Translations under genes and position numbers: made by a program
Assembly (NCBI RefSeq): GCF_009793335.1
Contig: NZ_WING01000001.1
Span: 6,386,001-6,450,000, forward strand
DNA from: Actinomadura sp. J1-007
GTDB taxonomy: Bacteria; Actinomycetota; Actinomycetes; Streptosporangiales; Streptosporangiaceae
DNA: 64,000 nt
Reading direction: 5' to 3'
In this document: positions 16,737 to 24,543 of the stretch, one piece after another
Numbering within the stretch: the stretch's first letter is position 1
How the letters are laid out: the number at the start of each line of letters is the position of its first letter
The notes under the pieces: generated by a model
Told to the model about the DNA's origin: nothing
Databases searched by the model: none
What the model saw: only the letters and a program-made list of their open reading frames with translations

Positions 16737-18695
16737 TCAGGGCTTCCAGGCGCCCTGGCGGAACGAGAACGACCTGAACCGGGTCAGCACGTCGATCGGC
16801 TCCGGGTCGATGCCGAGCGCCCGCAGATGGGCGTGCTCCCTGTGCGAGCCGTCCGGCAGGCGGCCGTCGCGGTGCGGGTAGGGCAGCACGCGCGGTTCGG
16901 TGACCTCGGGATCGGGCGCGCGCAGGCCGGCGAGCTTCAGGGCGGCCCGTTCGCGCCACAGCGCCAGCCACCCGCCGCCCCCGCCGTTCCCGGCACCCTC
17001 GCCGTCCCCGGCGCCGTTCCCGGCGGACGCCCGGGGCGCGGTGAGGCGCGGGTCGTCCGGGGACGGCAGGCCGAGGTGCTCGGCCCACAGGTCGCGGCGG
17101 AGGCGCGCGGCGGCCTCCCCGTCGCGGCACGAGACGTTCACCTCGGTCGCGCGCGCCTGCCAGGGGTCGCCGCCGGACGCGCCGCGCAGCAGCCGCGCGA
17201 GCCTGACCGGCATCGGGCGGTGCAGTTCGTGCTGGCCGTGGCTGAGGGACAGCGAGTCCAGGTTGGCCGAGCCGACCGTGAACCAGGCGTCGTCGACGAT
17301 CGCGACCTTCGAGTGGACGTGCGTGCGGATCAGCCGGGTGCGCTCGACGCCCGGCGCCCGCTCGTGGCTCCAGAGCGTGTAGACGCCCGCGCGCGTGCGG
17401 TGCTCGCCGAGCCCGGCGAGGAGCCGTTCCAGCGCGCGCCGCTGCCAGCCTGTGTAGTACGGGACGTCCGGCCGCAGGTTGGTCAGCAGGACGAGCTGGA
17501 GCGCCGGGGCGCGGCGCATCGCGCGGACGAGCGCGTCCACCAGCTCGGGGCAGGTCAGGTACTGGTTCTCCAGGTAGACGAAGTCCTCGGCCGACTCCAG
17601 CGCCCTCAGGTACGACTCGTAGATCCCGGTCTCCCCGGCGGGCAGGCCCGGGTAGCGGCGCGCGCCGTGCAGCGTGCGCGTGACCTGGAGTTCCGTCCGG
17701 CCGGGCGGAGGTGACGGCGGAGGCGGGACCGCCGGGCGCGGCGGGGCGTACGAGGCGGCCGACGGCGTCGCCCGGGACGGGCGCGCGGCGTCCCAGTGCA
17801 GCCGCACCGTCGCGTCGAGGTCGGCGACGGCCGGGCCCTCGACCCGCAGGCTCACGTCGTGCACCGGGGCCCGCACCGAGCTGCGCCAGCGCAGGTGCCC
17901 GCGCCGGGGCTCGTCCACCGCGTGGCGGCGGCCGTCGAAGTACTCCTGCGCGAACACCGAGCCGACCAGGTACGCGACGCGGCCGTCCACGACGACGACC
18001 TTGCCGTGGATCGGGAGCGTCTGCGGGGTCGCGAGGCGGCGCAGCCCGACCAGCCCGTCCGGGTCGTTCTCGCGGAAGTACCGTTCGAGCGGCCAGGAGG
18101 TGTTGGCGGGGGAGACCGGCGGGGTGACGTGGTTGAGGACGAGCCGCACGTCGGCACCGCGTCGTGCCGCGCCGAGCAGCTCGTCCTCCAGGCGCACGGC
18201 CTCGGCGGGCCCGGGGTTGCCCATGGGGTCGCGGCCGAACGCGACGCGCACGTGCGGGACGTCGAGCATGAACAGCATCGCGCGCACCGACGAGCGGGCC
18301 GCGCGCACGTCCTCGGCGAGCCGTCCCCAGGCCGCCTCGTTGTCGATGAGGAACTCGACCGCGTTGCCGGTCGTCGGCGCGGGCCCCTGCGCGACCGCCC
18401 AGCCCGAGGCGAGGTCGGTCGCGAGCGGGAACGCCGTGAGCGCCGCAGGGCCCCGCGTCCGCCACATCTCGGCCAGGCACGCGCGCGCCCGTTCGTCGGT
18501 GAACGAGTACGCCCCGTCGCCCGCCCGGCGCAGCAGGCCCGCGGCGACCAGCGCCCGCGCGGCGCGGTCGGGGAGAGGGCCGGGCCGCGAGGCCGCGGCG
18601 AGGCGGGCGAGGAGGCGTCGCGCCGTTCCCGCCGCGACGGGGTCGTCCCCGCAGGCCGAGCCGATGACCGCGTCGATGTCGGGGGGACGGTGCAT
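16737..18695 (-). CDS. Phospholipase D-family protein with two HKD motifs
   Basis: 652 residues. Both catalytic HxKxxxxD motifs are intact: IHGKVVVVDG (His230, Lys232, Asp237) and HVHSKVAIVDD (His461, Lys463, Asp468), each followed by a VGS turn. The spacing and the phrases YLENQYLTCPELVDAL and GSANLDSLSLSHGQHE match phospholipase D / cardiolipin-synthase-like enzymes rather than short PLD nucleases. The N-terminal ~120 residues are an unassigned helical region. No clear signal peptide is seen. I start at the ATG at 18695, since the upstream extension is very basic and non-conserved in character. The NACHT gene is divergent, 130 bases away. Hydrolase versus transferase activity cannot be told apart here. 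Confidence 0.85.
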   Translation of the reverse strand: MHRPPDIDAVIGSACGDDPVAAGTARRLLARLAAASRPGPLPDRAARALVAAGLLRRAGDGAYSFTDERARACLAEMWRTRGPAALTAFPLATDLASGWAVAQGPAPTTGNAVEFLIDNEAAWGRLAEDVRAARSSVRAMLFMLDVPHVRVAFGRDPMGNPGPAEAVRLEDELLGAARRGADVRLVLNHVTPPVSPANTSWPLERYFRENDPDGLVGLRRLATPQTLPIHGKVVVVDGRVAYLVGSVFAQEYFDGRRHAVDEPRRGHLRWRSSVRAPVHDVSLRVEGPAVADLDATVRLHWDAARPSRATPSAASYAPPRPAVPPPPSPPPGRTELQVTRTLHGARRYPGLPAGETGIYESYLRALESAEDFVYLENQYLTCPELVDALVRAMRRAPALQLVLLTNLRPDVPYYTGWQRRALERLLAGLGEHRTRAGVYTLWSHERAPGVERTRLIRTHVHSKVAIVDDAWFTVGSANLDSLSLSHGQHELHRPMPVRLARLLRGASGGDPWQARATEVNVSCRDGEAAARLRRDLWAEHLGLPSPDDPRLTAPRASAGNGAGDGEGAGNGGGGGWLALWRERAALKLAGLRAPDPEVTEPRVLPYPHRDGRLPDGSHREHAHLRALGIDPEPIDVLTRFRSFSFRQGAWKP

Positions 18696-18825
18696 CCCGG
18701 CATTCTGCCGCTTCCCGGACGCGCGTGCGGCCGGATGCGGCCACGCCCGGAACCCGGCGCGTCCCGGCGGAGTCGTTAACCGGCGAACCATTCGGCGCGG
18801 GCGAACGGCCCGGATGGGAGTGCGG

Positions 18826-20991
18826 ATGAGGCGTTGGATCGCGGCCGTGGGCGTCGTCACCGCGCTGGCCTTGGCCTTCACCCTCCAGAACCTCCTGTCG
18901 GAGGCGTCGGGGCTCTACGTCCCCGAGGACGAGATGAAGCGGCACCCGGTCGCGTCGTTCGCCGCGCTCGCCGTCCTCACCGTGCTCGTCACCGGCCTCG
19001 CCGCGCTCCTGCTCGGCCGCCTGTCCCGGGGGCGCGGCCGGCGGGACGGGGCGCAGCGCCGCGACCGGCTCGACCGGGCCGCCTGGGACCTCGCCGACGC
19101 GGTCGCCGACGACTGGGCGAGGGAGGCCGGCGCGCGGGGCCTCGCCGAGGAGGACCGGCTCCTGACCACCACCCTCGTCCCGTACGGCGACGGCGGGCGA
19201 TCGGGCGGCGCGGGCGGCGCGGGCGGCGCGGGCGGGGAGGCGCGCACCGAGTACGTCGGGTCCGGCGACGACCTGCTCGCGGCGTTCGACCGGTGCCCGT
19301 CGGGCGCGCTCGTGCTCAGCGGCGCGGCGGGCAGCGGCAAGACCTCGATGGCCGTCCTGCTCACGCTCGGGCTCGTCCGGCGGTGGCTGGCGGAGGCCGC
19401 GCGGGAGCGGCGCGCCCCGGCCGCGCCCGTCCCGGTGTACGTCTCGCTCGCTGGCTGGCGGCCCGCCGGGGACCTCGGCGCGTGGATCCAGGAGCGGCTG
19501 GAGCAGGCCCACCCGTTCCTCAAGGACGCCGAGGCGCCCGAGGACCGCACCGCGTGCCTGCTGCTCGCGCGCGGCCGGATCCTGCCCGTCCTGGACGGCC
19601 TGGACGAGATCGGCGAGCCCGGCGGGACCGGCGCGGCGGGCGCTGCGGGCGGGCTGCGGGCCGCCGCCGTACGGGAGATCGCCGGGCTCGCGCGGGGCCT
19701 GAGCCGCCGCGTCGGGTACGGGCGGCCGGTGCTCGTGCTGACCTGCCGGACCGAGGAGCTCCGCGAGGCGGACGCGCTGCTCCGGCGGGACGAGCGGCTC
19801 GGCGGGGCCCGCGAGTACGAGCTGAGGCCCGTCCGGAAGGCGGAGATCCTGCGGTTCGTCGACGCCGTCAACGACGCGCCGCAGCGGCGCGCGTGGCACG
19901 CCGCCCTTGCTGGCCTGGACGACGGCGCGCCCCTGCTGCGCGCCCTGTCCACGCCGCTGATGCTGACGCTCGCCTGCGAGATCTACGCCCCCGGCGGCGA
20001 CCCGGCCGAGCTGCGGGGGCTGGGCGACGCCGGGGGCGTCCCGGCGATCGAGCGGCATCTGCTGCGCGGGCTCGTTCCGCACGCGTTCCCGCCGGACGGG
20101 CGGACCGGCGGGACGGACGCCGTCCCCGAGCACCGCTGGCTGCGCTTCCTCGCGCAGGGGATGCGCGACAACGGCGACCTGCACGACATCCGGTGGTGGG
20201 AGCTCGCGCGGCTCGTCGGCCGCCGCGAGCGCGTCCTCGCCGCGGTCTGCGCGCTGCTGCTGGCGTCCCCGGCGACCGGCCTCGGCTTCGGCCTGCTGAC
20301 GTACGCCTACTGGGGGGCGTCCGTCGCCGTGCCGGTCGGGCTGGCGGCGGGCCTCGGCGCGGGGGCGGGACTCGCGGTGCTGTCGACGCTGTCGCTGCCG
20401 CCGCCGTCGCAGTTCTACTTCGGCGAGCGGGGGCGGCTCGGGCGTGTGCTGGTCTCCGGCGCGCTGGTCGCGGCGGTCGGCGTGCCGGGCGGCTGGGCGC
20501 TGTTCGGCGACCCGCTCGGCGCGCTGTGGGGCCTGCTGATCGCGACCCCGATCCCGGCCGCGTTCGTCGGCGCGTTCCCGAACGCCGACGCGCGCGTCTC
20601 CAGCCCCGGGCGGCTGATGCGCAACGAGTGCGAGGTCGCGCTCGTGTTCGGGCTGGCGTACGGCGTGTCGATCGGGCTGCTCGCGGGCCTCGCGACGTCC
20701 GCCGCGATGGGCGCCCTGCTCGGGGTGTGGTCGGCGCTCGCGGGCGGCCTCACCTACGGCCTGCCGTGGATGCTCACGCTCCGGACGCGGAACGCGGGCG
20801 TCGTCGCGCTCGTCCACCTGACGCTCGCGCAGGCGCTCAGCCGGGGCGACCTGCCGCTGCGGCTGCTGGCGTTCCTGGACGAGGCGCACCGCAAGAACGT
20901 GCTGCGCAGGGTCGGGCCGACCTACCAGTTCCGGCACGTGTGGCTGCGGGACGTCCTCGCCGAGCCGCCGCCCGCCCCCGACCGGCCGTAG
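18826..20991 (+). CDS. NACHT-type STAND ATPase with N- and C-terminal membrane regions
   Basis: 721 residues. Two N-terminal membrane segments (about 5-25 and 43-65) precede a cytosolic NACHT module: Walker A GAAGSGKTS (166-174), Walker B VLDGLDE (255-261), and the sensor-like LVLTCRTEEL strand. The domain is followed by five or six hydrophobic segments (about 470-650) and a short soluble tail. STAND ATPases act as ligand-triggered switches; some bacterial NACHT proteins defend against phage, while membrane-embedded actinomycete forms are uncharacterised. No effector domain is visible beyond the membrane part. GGGAG lies near the ATG at 18826; an ATG four codons earlier is possible. It is divergent from the phospholipase D gene. 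Confidence 0.82.
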   Translation: MRRWIAAVGVVTALALAFTLQNLLSEASGLYVPEDEMKRHPVASFAALAVLTVLVTGLAALLLGRLSRGRGRRDGAQRRDRLDRAAWDLADAVADDWAREAGARGLAEEDRLLTTTLVPYGDGGRSGGAGGAGGAGGEARTEYVGSGDDLLAAFDRCPSGALVLSGAAGSGKTSMAVLLTLGLVRRWLAEAARERRAPAAPVPVYVSLAGWRPAGDLGAWIQERLEQAHPFLKDAEAPEDRTACLLLARGRILPVLDGLDEIGEPGGTGAAGAAGGLRAAAVREIAGLARGLSRRVGYGRPVLVLTCRTEELREADALLRRDERLGGAREYELRPVRKAEILRFVDAVNDAPQRRAWHAALAGLDDGAPLLRALSTPLMLTLACEIYAPGGDPAELRGLGDAGGVPAIERHLLRGLVPHAFPPDGRTGGTDAVPEHRWLRFLAQGMRDNGDLHDIRWWELARLVGRRERVLAAVCALLLASPATGLGFGLLTYAYWGASVAVPVGLAAGLGAGAGLAVLSTLSLPPPSQFYFGERGRLGRVLVSGALVAAVGVPGGWALFGDPLGALWGLLIATPIPAAFVGAFPNADARVSSPGRLMRNECEVALVFGLAYGVSIGLLAGLATSAAMGALLGVWSALAGGLTYGLPWMLTLRTRNAGVVALVHLTLAQALSRGDLPLRLLAFLDEAHRKNVLRRVGPTYQFRHVWLRDVLAEPPPAPDRP

Positions 20992-21000
20992 CGGGCCCGC

Positions 21001-21678
21001 TCACGTCCCGTCGCCCGCCTCCGGCGGCTCTCCCGTGTGCCGGGCGGCGACCGTACGGCGCGCGAGCAGGCACGCGGCGCCCGCGACGGCGAGGCCCGCC
21101 AGCATGTCGGCCAGGTAGTGCTGGTGGACGAGCAGCGTGGACGCGATGATCAGGCAGCACCAGCCCGCCACGTACGGCCCCGCGCGGTGCCCCGACCACA
21201 GCCAGTGCACGCCGATCACGACGGAGAAGCCGGTGTGCAGGCTCGGGAAGCAGTTGTAGGCGTCGTCGCTGCCGTAGACCGTGCGCAGCAGCGCCGAGAA
21301 CGGGTCGCCGCCCGTCACCTCCGGCCGGTCCATCCGCGTCTGCGCGAAGAAGTAGAACAGGTACGCCACGGCGAGCAGCGCGATCCCGGCGAGCAGCGCC
21401 GACTGCGCGAGCCGTACCCGGGTCGCCGCGAAGTACAGCAGAGTGAGCGGCCCGAGCGCGAGCGCCGACACGTACGGCACCACCATCGGCGTGACGAGCG
21501 GGACGTGCTCGTCCAGCGGCGTGCGCACGTTCCAGGCGGCGGGCCCCTGGTTGAGCGGGCCGTACAGCAGGAACAGCCCGCCGAGCACCGCGGCGAGCCC
21601 GGCCGTGACGGCGAGGTCGCGGCAGCCCGGCCTGCGGGCGCCGCTCTGGACGAGAACGTCGGAGACGCGCGTGGCCAT
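21001..21678 (-). CDS. PAP2-superfamily membrane phosphatase
   Basis: About 225 residues with six predicted membrane helices. Two of the three PAP2 active-site motifs are clear: CFPSLHTGFS (motif 2, catalytic His) and HQHYLADMLAG (motif 3, with the second His and Asp). The first motif is weak, as in the inositol-phosphotransferase-like branch. Family members remove phosphate from lipid phosphates or transfer inositol phosphate at the membrane. GAAGGGG lies upstream of the ATG at 21678; an earlier in-frame start is less likely. It converges on the NACHT gene with only nine bases between stops, and no hairpin is seen there. Confidence 0.85.
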   Translation of the reverse strand: MATRVSDVLVQSGARRPGCRDLAVTAGLAAVLGGLFLLYGPLNQGPAAWNVRTPLDEHVPLVTPMVVPYVSALALGPLTLLYFAATRVRLAQSALLAGIALLAVAYLFYFFAQTRMDRPEVTGGDPFSALLRTVYGSDDAYNCFPSLHTGFSVVIGVHWLWSGHRAGPYVAGWCCLIIASTLLVHQHYLADMLAGLAVAGAACLLARRTVAARHTGEPPEAGDGT

Positions 21679-21815
21679 CGTGCCCCTTCGTCGGCCGTCG
21701 AGCCCGGGAGGTTCCGACAAGAGTAGAACGTCCCGACACCGGGCTCCGCGGGCGTTCCCTCCGCGTTCCCGGGGCGTTCCGCCGCGCCCCCCGCCCCGTC
21801 CTCCACAATGGGACC

Positions 21816-22385
21816 ATGCGCGATGGGGGACCCGTGAGCGACGGACCGGCGGTGCGGAGGCTGGCGTCGCGGGTGGTGTACGAGAACGCCTGGATGACGA
21901 TCCGCGAGGACGAGGTCGAGCGCCTCGACGGCTCGCGCGGCATCTACGGCCTGGTCGAGAAGACCGATTTCGCGGTGGTGGTCCCGGCGGAGGGCGACGG
22001 CTTCCACATGGTGGAGGAGTACCGCTACCCGATCGGGCGCCGCACGTGGAACTTCCCGCAGGGCTCGCTGCCCGGCCGCCGGCGCGGCACGCCCGAGGAG
22101 GTCGCCCGGCACGAGCTGGCCGAGGAGACCGGGTTCCGCGCCGCGACGCTGACGCCGATCGGGTTCCTGCACAGCTCCCACGGCATGAGCGGGCAGGGCT
22201 GCCACGTCTTCCTCGCGACCGGCCTCGTCCCCGGCGAGCACGCGCGCGAGCCGGAGGAGCAGGACATGCGGCAGGGCTTCGTGACGCGGGCCGAGTTCAA
22301 GCGCCTCGTCCGCGAGGGCTCGATCACCGACGACTCCACCGTCGCCGCGTACACGCTCCTCACCCTGTACGAGGAGTCGCGCTGA
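21816..22385 (+). CDS. Nudix hydrolase (ADP-ribose pyrophosphatase-like)
   Basis: 189 residues. The Nudix box lies around residues 84-106: the Gly of GSLPG, the Glu of PEEVA, and HELAEETGF. The usual Arg of REUxEE is replaced by His, but the metal-binding glutamates are present. The flanking strands (VVVPAEGDGFHMVEEYRYPI and WNFPQG) match the ADP-ribose pyrophosphatase group, which cleaves ADP-ribose and related nucleoside diphosphates in the cytosol. ATG at 21816 is used; a GTG six codons later is possible. Single gene. Confidence 0.85.
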   Translation: MRDGGPVSDGPAVRRLASRVVYENAWMTIREDEVERLDGSRGIYGLVEKTDFAVVVPAEGDGFHMVEEYRYPIGRRTWNFPQGSLPGRRRGTPEEVARHELAEETGFRAATLTPIGFLHSSHGMSGQGCHVFLATGLVPGEHAREPEEQDMRQGFVTRAEFKRLVREGSITDDSTVAAYTLLTLYEESR

Positions 22386-22451
22386 ACGGCGCGCCGCCGC
22401 GTCCTCACCGCCGGCCCGTGCGGATCACGCTGTTGCGGCCGCGCGGGCCGG

Positions 22452-22736
22452 TCAGGCCGCAGGCGCCGGTGCGCCCTCGATGCGGCCCCGCACGAGCCGC
22501 GGGTGGAAGTAGCTGATGCCGACGCGGCCGCTCTCCGCGACGCAGAAGATCTGGTAGCCGTTGCGGCCGTCCTCGTCCGGAACGGAGAACTCCTCCGGGG
22601 TGAACACGCCCTCCGCGGTCATCTCGGCGAACCAGCGTCCGAGCTCGTACTCGTCCGGGAAGATCTCCCGGCCCGTCCCCCTGCGGCCCAGCGTGTAGCG
22701 GACCTCGTAGGCGCATCCCTCTGGAGGGAACCTCAT
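22452..22736 (-). CDS. Hypothetical protein translationally coupled to a micro zinc-finger protein
   Basis: 94 residues with no family I recognise. It has alternating beta strands and charged turns (CAYEVRYTLGRRG, EFSVPDEDGRNG, YQIFCVAESGRVGISYF) and no membrane segment. Its ATG shares bases with the TGA of the upstream 37-residue gene (ATGA), and the GGAAGG near its start lies inside that gene, so translation is likely coupled. A longer start exists in frame at 22814, but it runs through the partner gene and is less likely. Confidence 0.6.
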   Translation of the reverse strand: MRFPPEGCAYEVRYTLGRRGTGREIFPDEYELGRWFAEMTAEGVFTPEEFSVPDEDGRNGYQIFCVAESGRVGISYFHPRLVRGRIEGAPAPAA

Positions 22737-22846
22737 ATCCTTCCCGTTCCACGGCACACGTTGCACTTCTCTCCGGTCGCGGTGCTCGTCCCGGTGCCGT
22801 TGCAGCCAGGACATGCGCGCGTGGCGGGCTTGTTGTGCTTACCCAT
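22733..22846 (-). CDS. 37-residue DnaJ-type zinc-finger microprotein
   Basis: A short gene: ATG at 22846, 37 codons, TGA overlapping the next ATG. It contains two CxxCxGxG units, CPGCNGTG and CNVCRGTG, the half-sites that form the zinc-binding region of DnaJ. A perfect AGGAGG lies six bases before the start, which is stronger evidence than the length alone. The protein should bind one zinc ion. Its role is unknown; coupling to the downstream 94-residue protein suggests they work together. Confidence 0.75.
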   Translation of the reverse strand: MGKHNKPATRACPGCNGTGTSTATGEKCNVCRGTGRI

Positions 22847-22905
22847 GCGGGACCTCCTCTGGCGCCCCATGCTAGGGGCGCGGCCCTCTCAGGAAGGGCG
22901 GTTCG

Positions 22906-23319
22906 TCACCGCTTGCGCTGGCTGAGGCGGAGCATGTTGCCGGACGGGTCGCGGAACGCGCAGTCGCGCACCCCGTACGGCTGGTCCATCGGCTCCTGGA
23001 GCACGTCGGCGCCCGACCGGCGGATGCGCTCGAAGTCGGCGTCGACGTCGTCGGTGGAGAAGTTGAGCCGCCCGTACATCCCCTTCGCCATCAGCTCGGC
23101 GATGGCCCGCTTGTCCTCGGGCGAGGTGTCGGGGTCGACGACGGGCGGTTCGAGGACGATGTCGACGTCCGGCTGGGCCCGCGGCCCGACCGACAGCCAG
23201 CGCAGCCCCTCCGCCTTCACGTCGTTGCGCACCACCATCCCGAGCACGTCGCGGTAGAAGGCCAGCGCCTCCTCGTGGTCGTGGACGGCCAGGAAGCAGT
23301 GCGAAAGCATGAGATCCAT
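22906..23319 (-). CDS. VOC-family (glyoxalase/bleomycin-resistance fold) protein
   Basis: 137 residues spanning two beta-alpha-beta-beta-beta modules of the vicinal-oxygen-chelate fold: LSHCFLAVHDHEEALAFYRD in the first and RLNFSTDDVDADFERIRRSG then FRDPSGNMLRLSQ in the second. His7 and the Glu of VLEPPV are possible metal ligands. The substrate cannot be inferred; members include glyoxalases, dioxygenases and drug-binding proteins. It starts 11 bases after the AraC-type gene ends and reads the same way, so the two form an operon and the regulator may control it. Confidence 0.85.
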   Translation of the reverse strand: MDLMLSHCFLAVHDHEEALAFYRDVLGMVVRNDVKAEGLRWLSVGPRAQPDVDIVLEPPVVDPDTSPEDKRAIAELMAKGMYGRLNFSTDDVDADFERIRRSGADVLQEPMDQPYGVRDCAFRDPSGNMLRLSQRKR

Positions 23320-23329
23320 GGACGGAACG

Positions 23330-23767
23330 CTACTTACCGTCCTCCGGCCGCGCCCTCCGCTCGCGTACGGGTCGTGTAAAGATCTTCACGTAGCACGCCG
23401 GCAGCCCCTCGGCCCACTCGTGCTCCCTGGCCCGGTAGGCGCTCGGGCTCTCCCCGACCAGCTCGGTGAACCGCGAGCTGAACGACCCGAGGGAGGAGCA
23501 GCCGACCTCGAAGCACACCTCGGTCACCGACAGGTCGCCGCGCCGCAGCAGCGTCTTGGCCCTCTCGATCCGCCGCGTCATCAGGTAGCCGTAGGGCGTC
23601 TCCCCGAACGCCTGCCGGAAGCTCCGGGAGAAGTGCCCCGGCGACATCAGCGCCACCCGCGCCAGCTGCGCCACGTCCAGAGGCCGCGCGTACTCGCGGT
23701 CCATCATGTCCCTGGCCCGCCGCAACCGCACCAGATCGTCCAGCTCCACCTCTCCATCCTGCCTCAC
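23330..23767 (-). CDS. AraC-family regulator
   Basis: 145 residues, essentially only the DNA-binding module. The two AraC helix-turn-helices are LDVAQLARVALMSPGHFSRS and LSVTEVCFEVGCSSLGSFSS, followed by the family phrase FTELVGESPSAYR. There is no separate ligand domain at the N terminus, so the signal may come from another protein or the short tail (to residue 145). GTG at 23767 is assumed; a GTG six codons later is an alternative. It is the first gene of a two-gene operon with the VOC protein and is the natural candidate to regulate it. Confidence 0.85.
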   Translation of the reverse strand: MRQDGEVELDDLVRLRRARDMMDREYARPLDVAQLARVALMSPGHFSRSFRQAFGETPYGYLMTRRIERAKTLLRRGDLSVTEVCFEVGCSSLGSFSSRFTELVGESPSAYRAREHEWAEGLPACYVKIFTRPVRERRARPEDGK

Positions 23768-23873
23768 CCCTCGGACATCGCCGCCCGCCGACCTGGGACG
23801 CGGCGGCTCAACGCCGGCTTAAGGGCGGCCTAAGGACGTTCGCGGGGGCTCGGCGGGGTGCGAGGTTCGGGGC

Positions 23874-24116
23874 GTGGCACTGCGAATGGGCAAGCACGCG
23901 GACGCGCGGATGCGACCGGCGGCCGTCGCGCGGGCGTACCGGGGGCTGCCGGCGGAGCATCGCGAGATCCTGGCGGAGACGGTGTTCGGGAAGCGTTCGG
24001 TCAACGAGGCCGCCGCGGCGCTGGACGTCCCGGTGGACGTGGTCAAACTCCGGGTGTACGAGGCGCTGCACGCCCTGAGAAATGCGCTGGGCACGCCGGG
24101 CGGACGTTCTCGCTGA
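23874..24116 (+). CDS. Orphan sigma-70 region 4-like protein
   Basis: 80 residues. Residues ~20-70 match sigma region 4: YRGLPAEHREILAETVFGKR then SVNEAAAALDVPVDVVKLRV, ending in an LHALRNAL helix. Regions 2 and 3 are absent, so it cannot act as a full sigma factor; it may recognise -35-like DNA or modulate another sigma factor. It could also be a remnant of a truncated ECF sigma gene, but the frame is clean and the codon use normal. GTG at 23874 or ATG at 23886 may be the start. No anti-sigma gene is next to it. Confidence 0.7.
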   Translation: MALRMGKHADARMRPAAVARAYRGLPAEHREILAETVFGKRSVNEAAAALDVPVDVVKLRVYEALHALRNALGTPGGRSR

Positions 24117-24264
24117 AGTCGATATCCGAAAAAGGTGTTGCGGGCATTGAGGCGTTCCGGCACAGTGGACGACATGATGAACGGGCAGCGAGAGGGGAGC
24201 GGTGAAATGCGACGTCGTCGAATGCGCAGTAGCCGTAGCCTTTCCTGTCCTGGGTGCCGTATGA

Positions 24265-24334
24265 GGGCGTGATCTGCACGCCTTACGCGAACCGCCCCCG
24301 GACACGGAGTCCGGACGGGCGGTTCTTTTGTTTT
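24265..24334 (+). terminator. Two-hairpin intrinsic terminator with U-tract
   Basis: A first hairpin (GGCGTG at 24266-24271 with CACGCC at 24277-24282) is followed by a strong terminator. Its outer stem is GAACCGCCC (24289-24297) with GGGCGGTTC (24317-24325), and its inner stem is CCGGAC/GTCCGG. TTTTGTTTT (24326-24334) comes directly after. A U-tract terminator is uncommon in such GC-rich DNA. It ends a transcript about 220 bases past the sigma-like gene and lies only three bases before a tRNA gene. Confidence 0.9.
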
Positions 24335-24337
24335 CCC

Positions 24338-24422
24338 GGAGGGTTGGCCGAGTGGGAAGGCAGCGGGTTGCTAAGCCGTGGTCAGGGGTCTCCCTGCGCG
24401 AGTTCGAATCTCGCACCCTCCG
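24338..24422 (+). tRNA. tRNA-Ser (anticodon GCT)
   Basis: An 85-base type II tRNA. The acceptor GGAGGGT pairs with ACCCTCC. The D arm is GCC/GGC, the anticodon GCT is at 24370-24372, the long variable arm CAGGG/CCCTG is present, and the T arm is GCGAG/CTCGC around TTCGAAT. The top of the anticodon loop is odd: positions 31 and 39 are both G, so the stem has only four pairs including a G-U. No CCA is encoded. Confidence 0.85.
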
Positions 24423-24427
24423 CTCCG

Positions 24428-24500
24428 GGCGGGTAGGAACGCTGGCGCGTTCGGTGGCCTCATAAACCACTTGAGGCGGGTTCGATTCCCGCACCCGCTA
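24428..24500 (+). tRNA. Atypical tRNA with anticodon CAT (tRNA-Met or Ile2-like)
   Basis: A 73-base cloverleaf: acceptor GGCGGGT with ACCCGCT (G-U at 1:72), D arm GAAC/GTTC around a GG-containing loop, anticodon loop CTCATAA (CAT at 24461-24463), and T arm GCGGG/CCCGC around TTCGATT. Two features are unusual. Position 8 is A rather than the near-universal T, and 31:39 is a C-A mismatch. The three G-C pairs of initiator tRNA are absent, so it is not a normal initiator. Elongator Met or lysidine-modified Ile are both possible. Confidence 0.75.
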
Positions 24501-24542
24501 CGCAATGCGCAATGCGCAATGCGCGATACGCGATGCGCAGCA
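24501..24542. repeat. Six heptamer repeats between two tRNA genes
   Basis: Exactly six 7-bp units fill the gap: three copies of CGCAATG, then CGCGATA, CGCGATG and CGCAGCA. One base separates the last unit from the next tRNA. Such short heptamer arrays often expand and contract by slippage. Confidence 0.85.
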
Positions 24543-24543
24543 C

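Noticed and set aside
24175..24273. 33-residue frame with a CPGC motif before the terminator
   Set aside because: Ribosome-binding support is ambiguous, several overlapping starts compete, and the Arg/Ser-rich product lacks a second cysteine pair.
24501..24542. CRISPR-like repeats near the tRNA genes
   Set aside because: Units are only 7 bp with no spacers; it is a simple tandem array.
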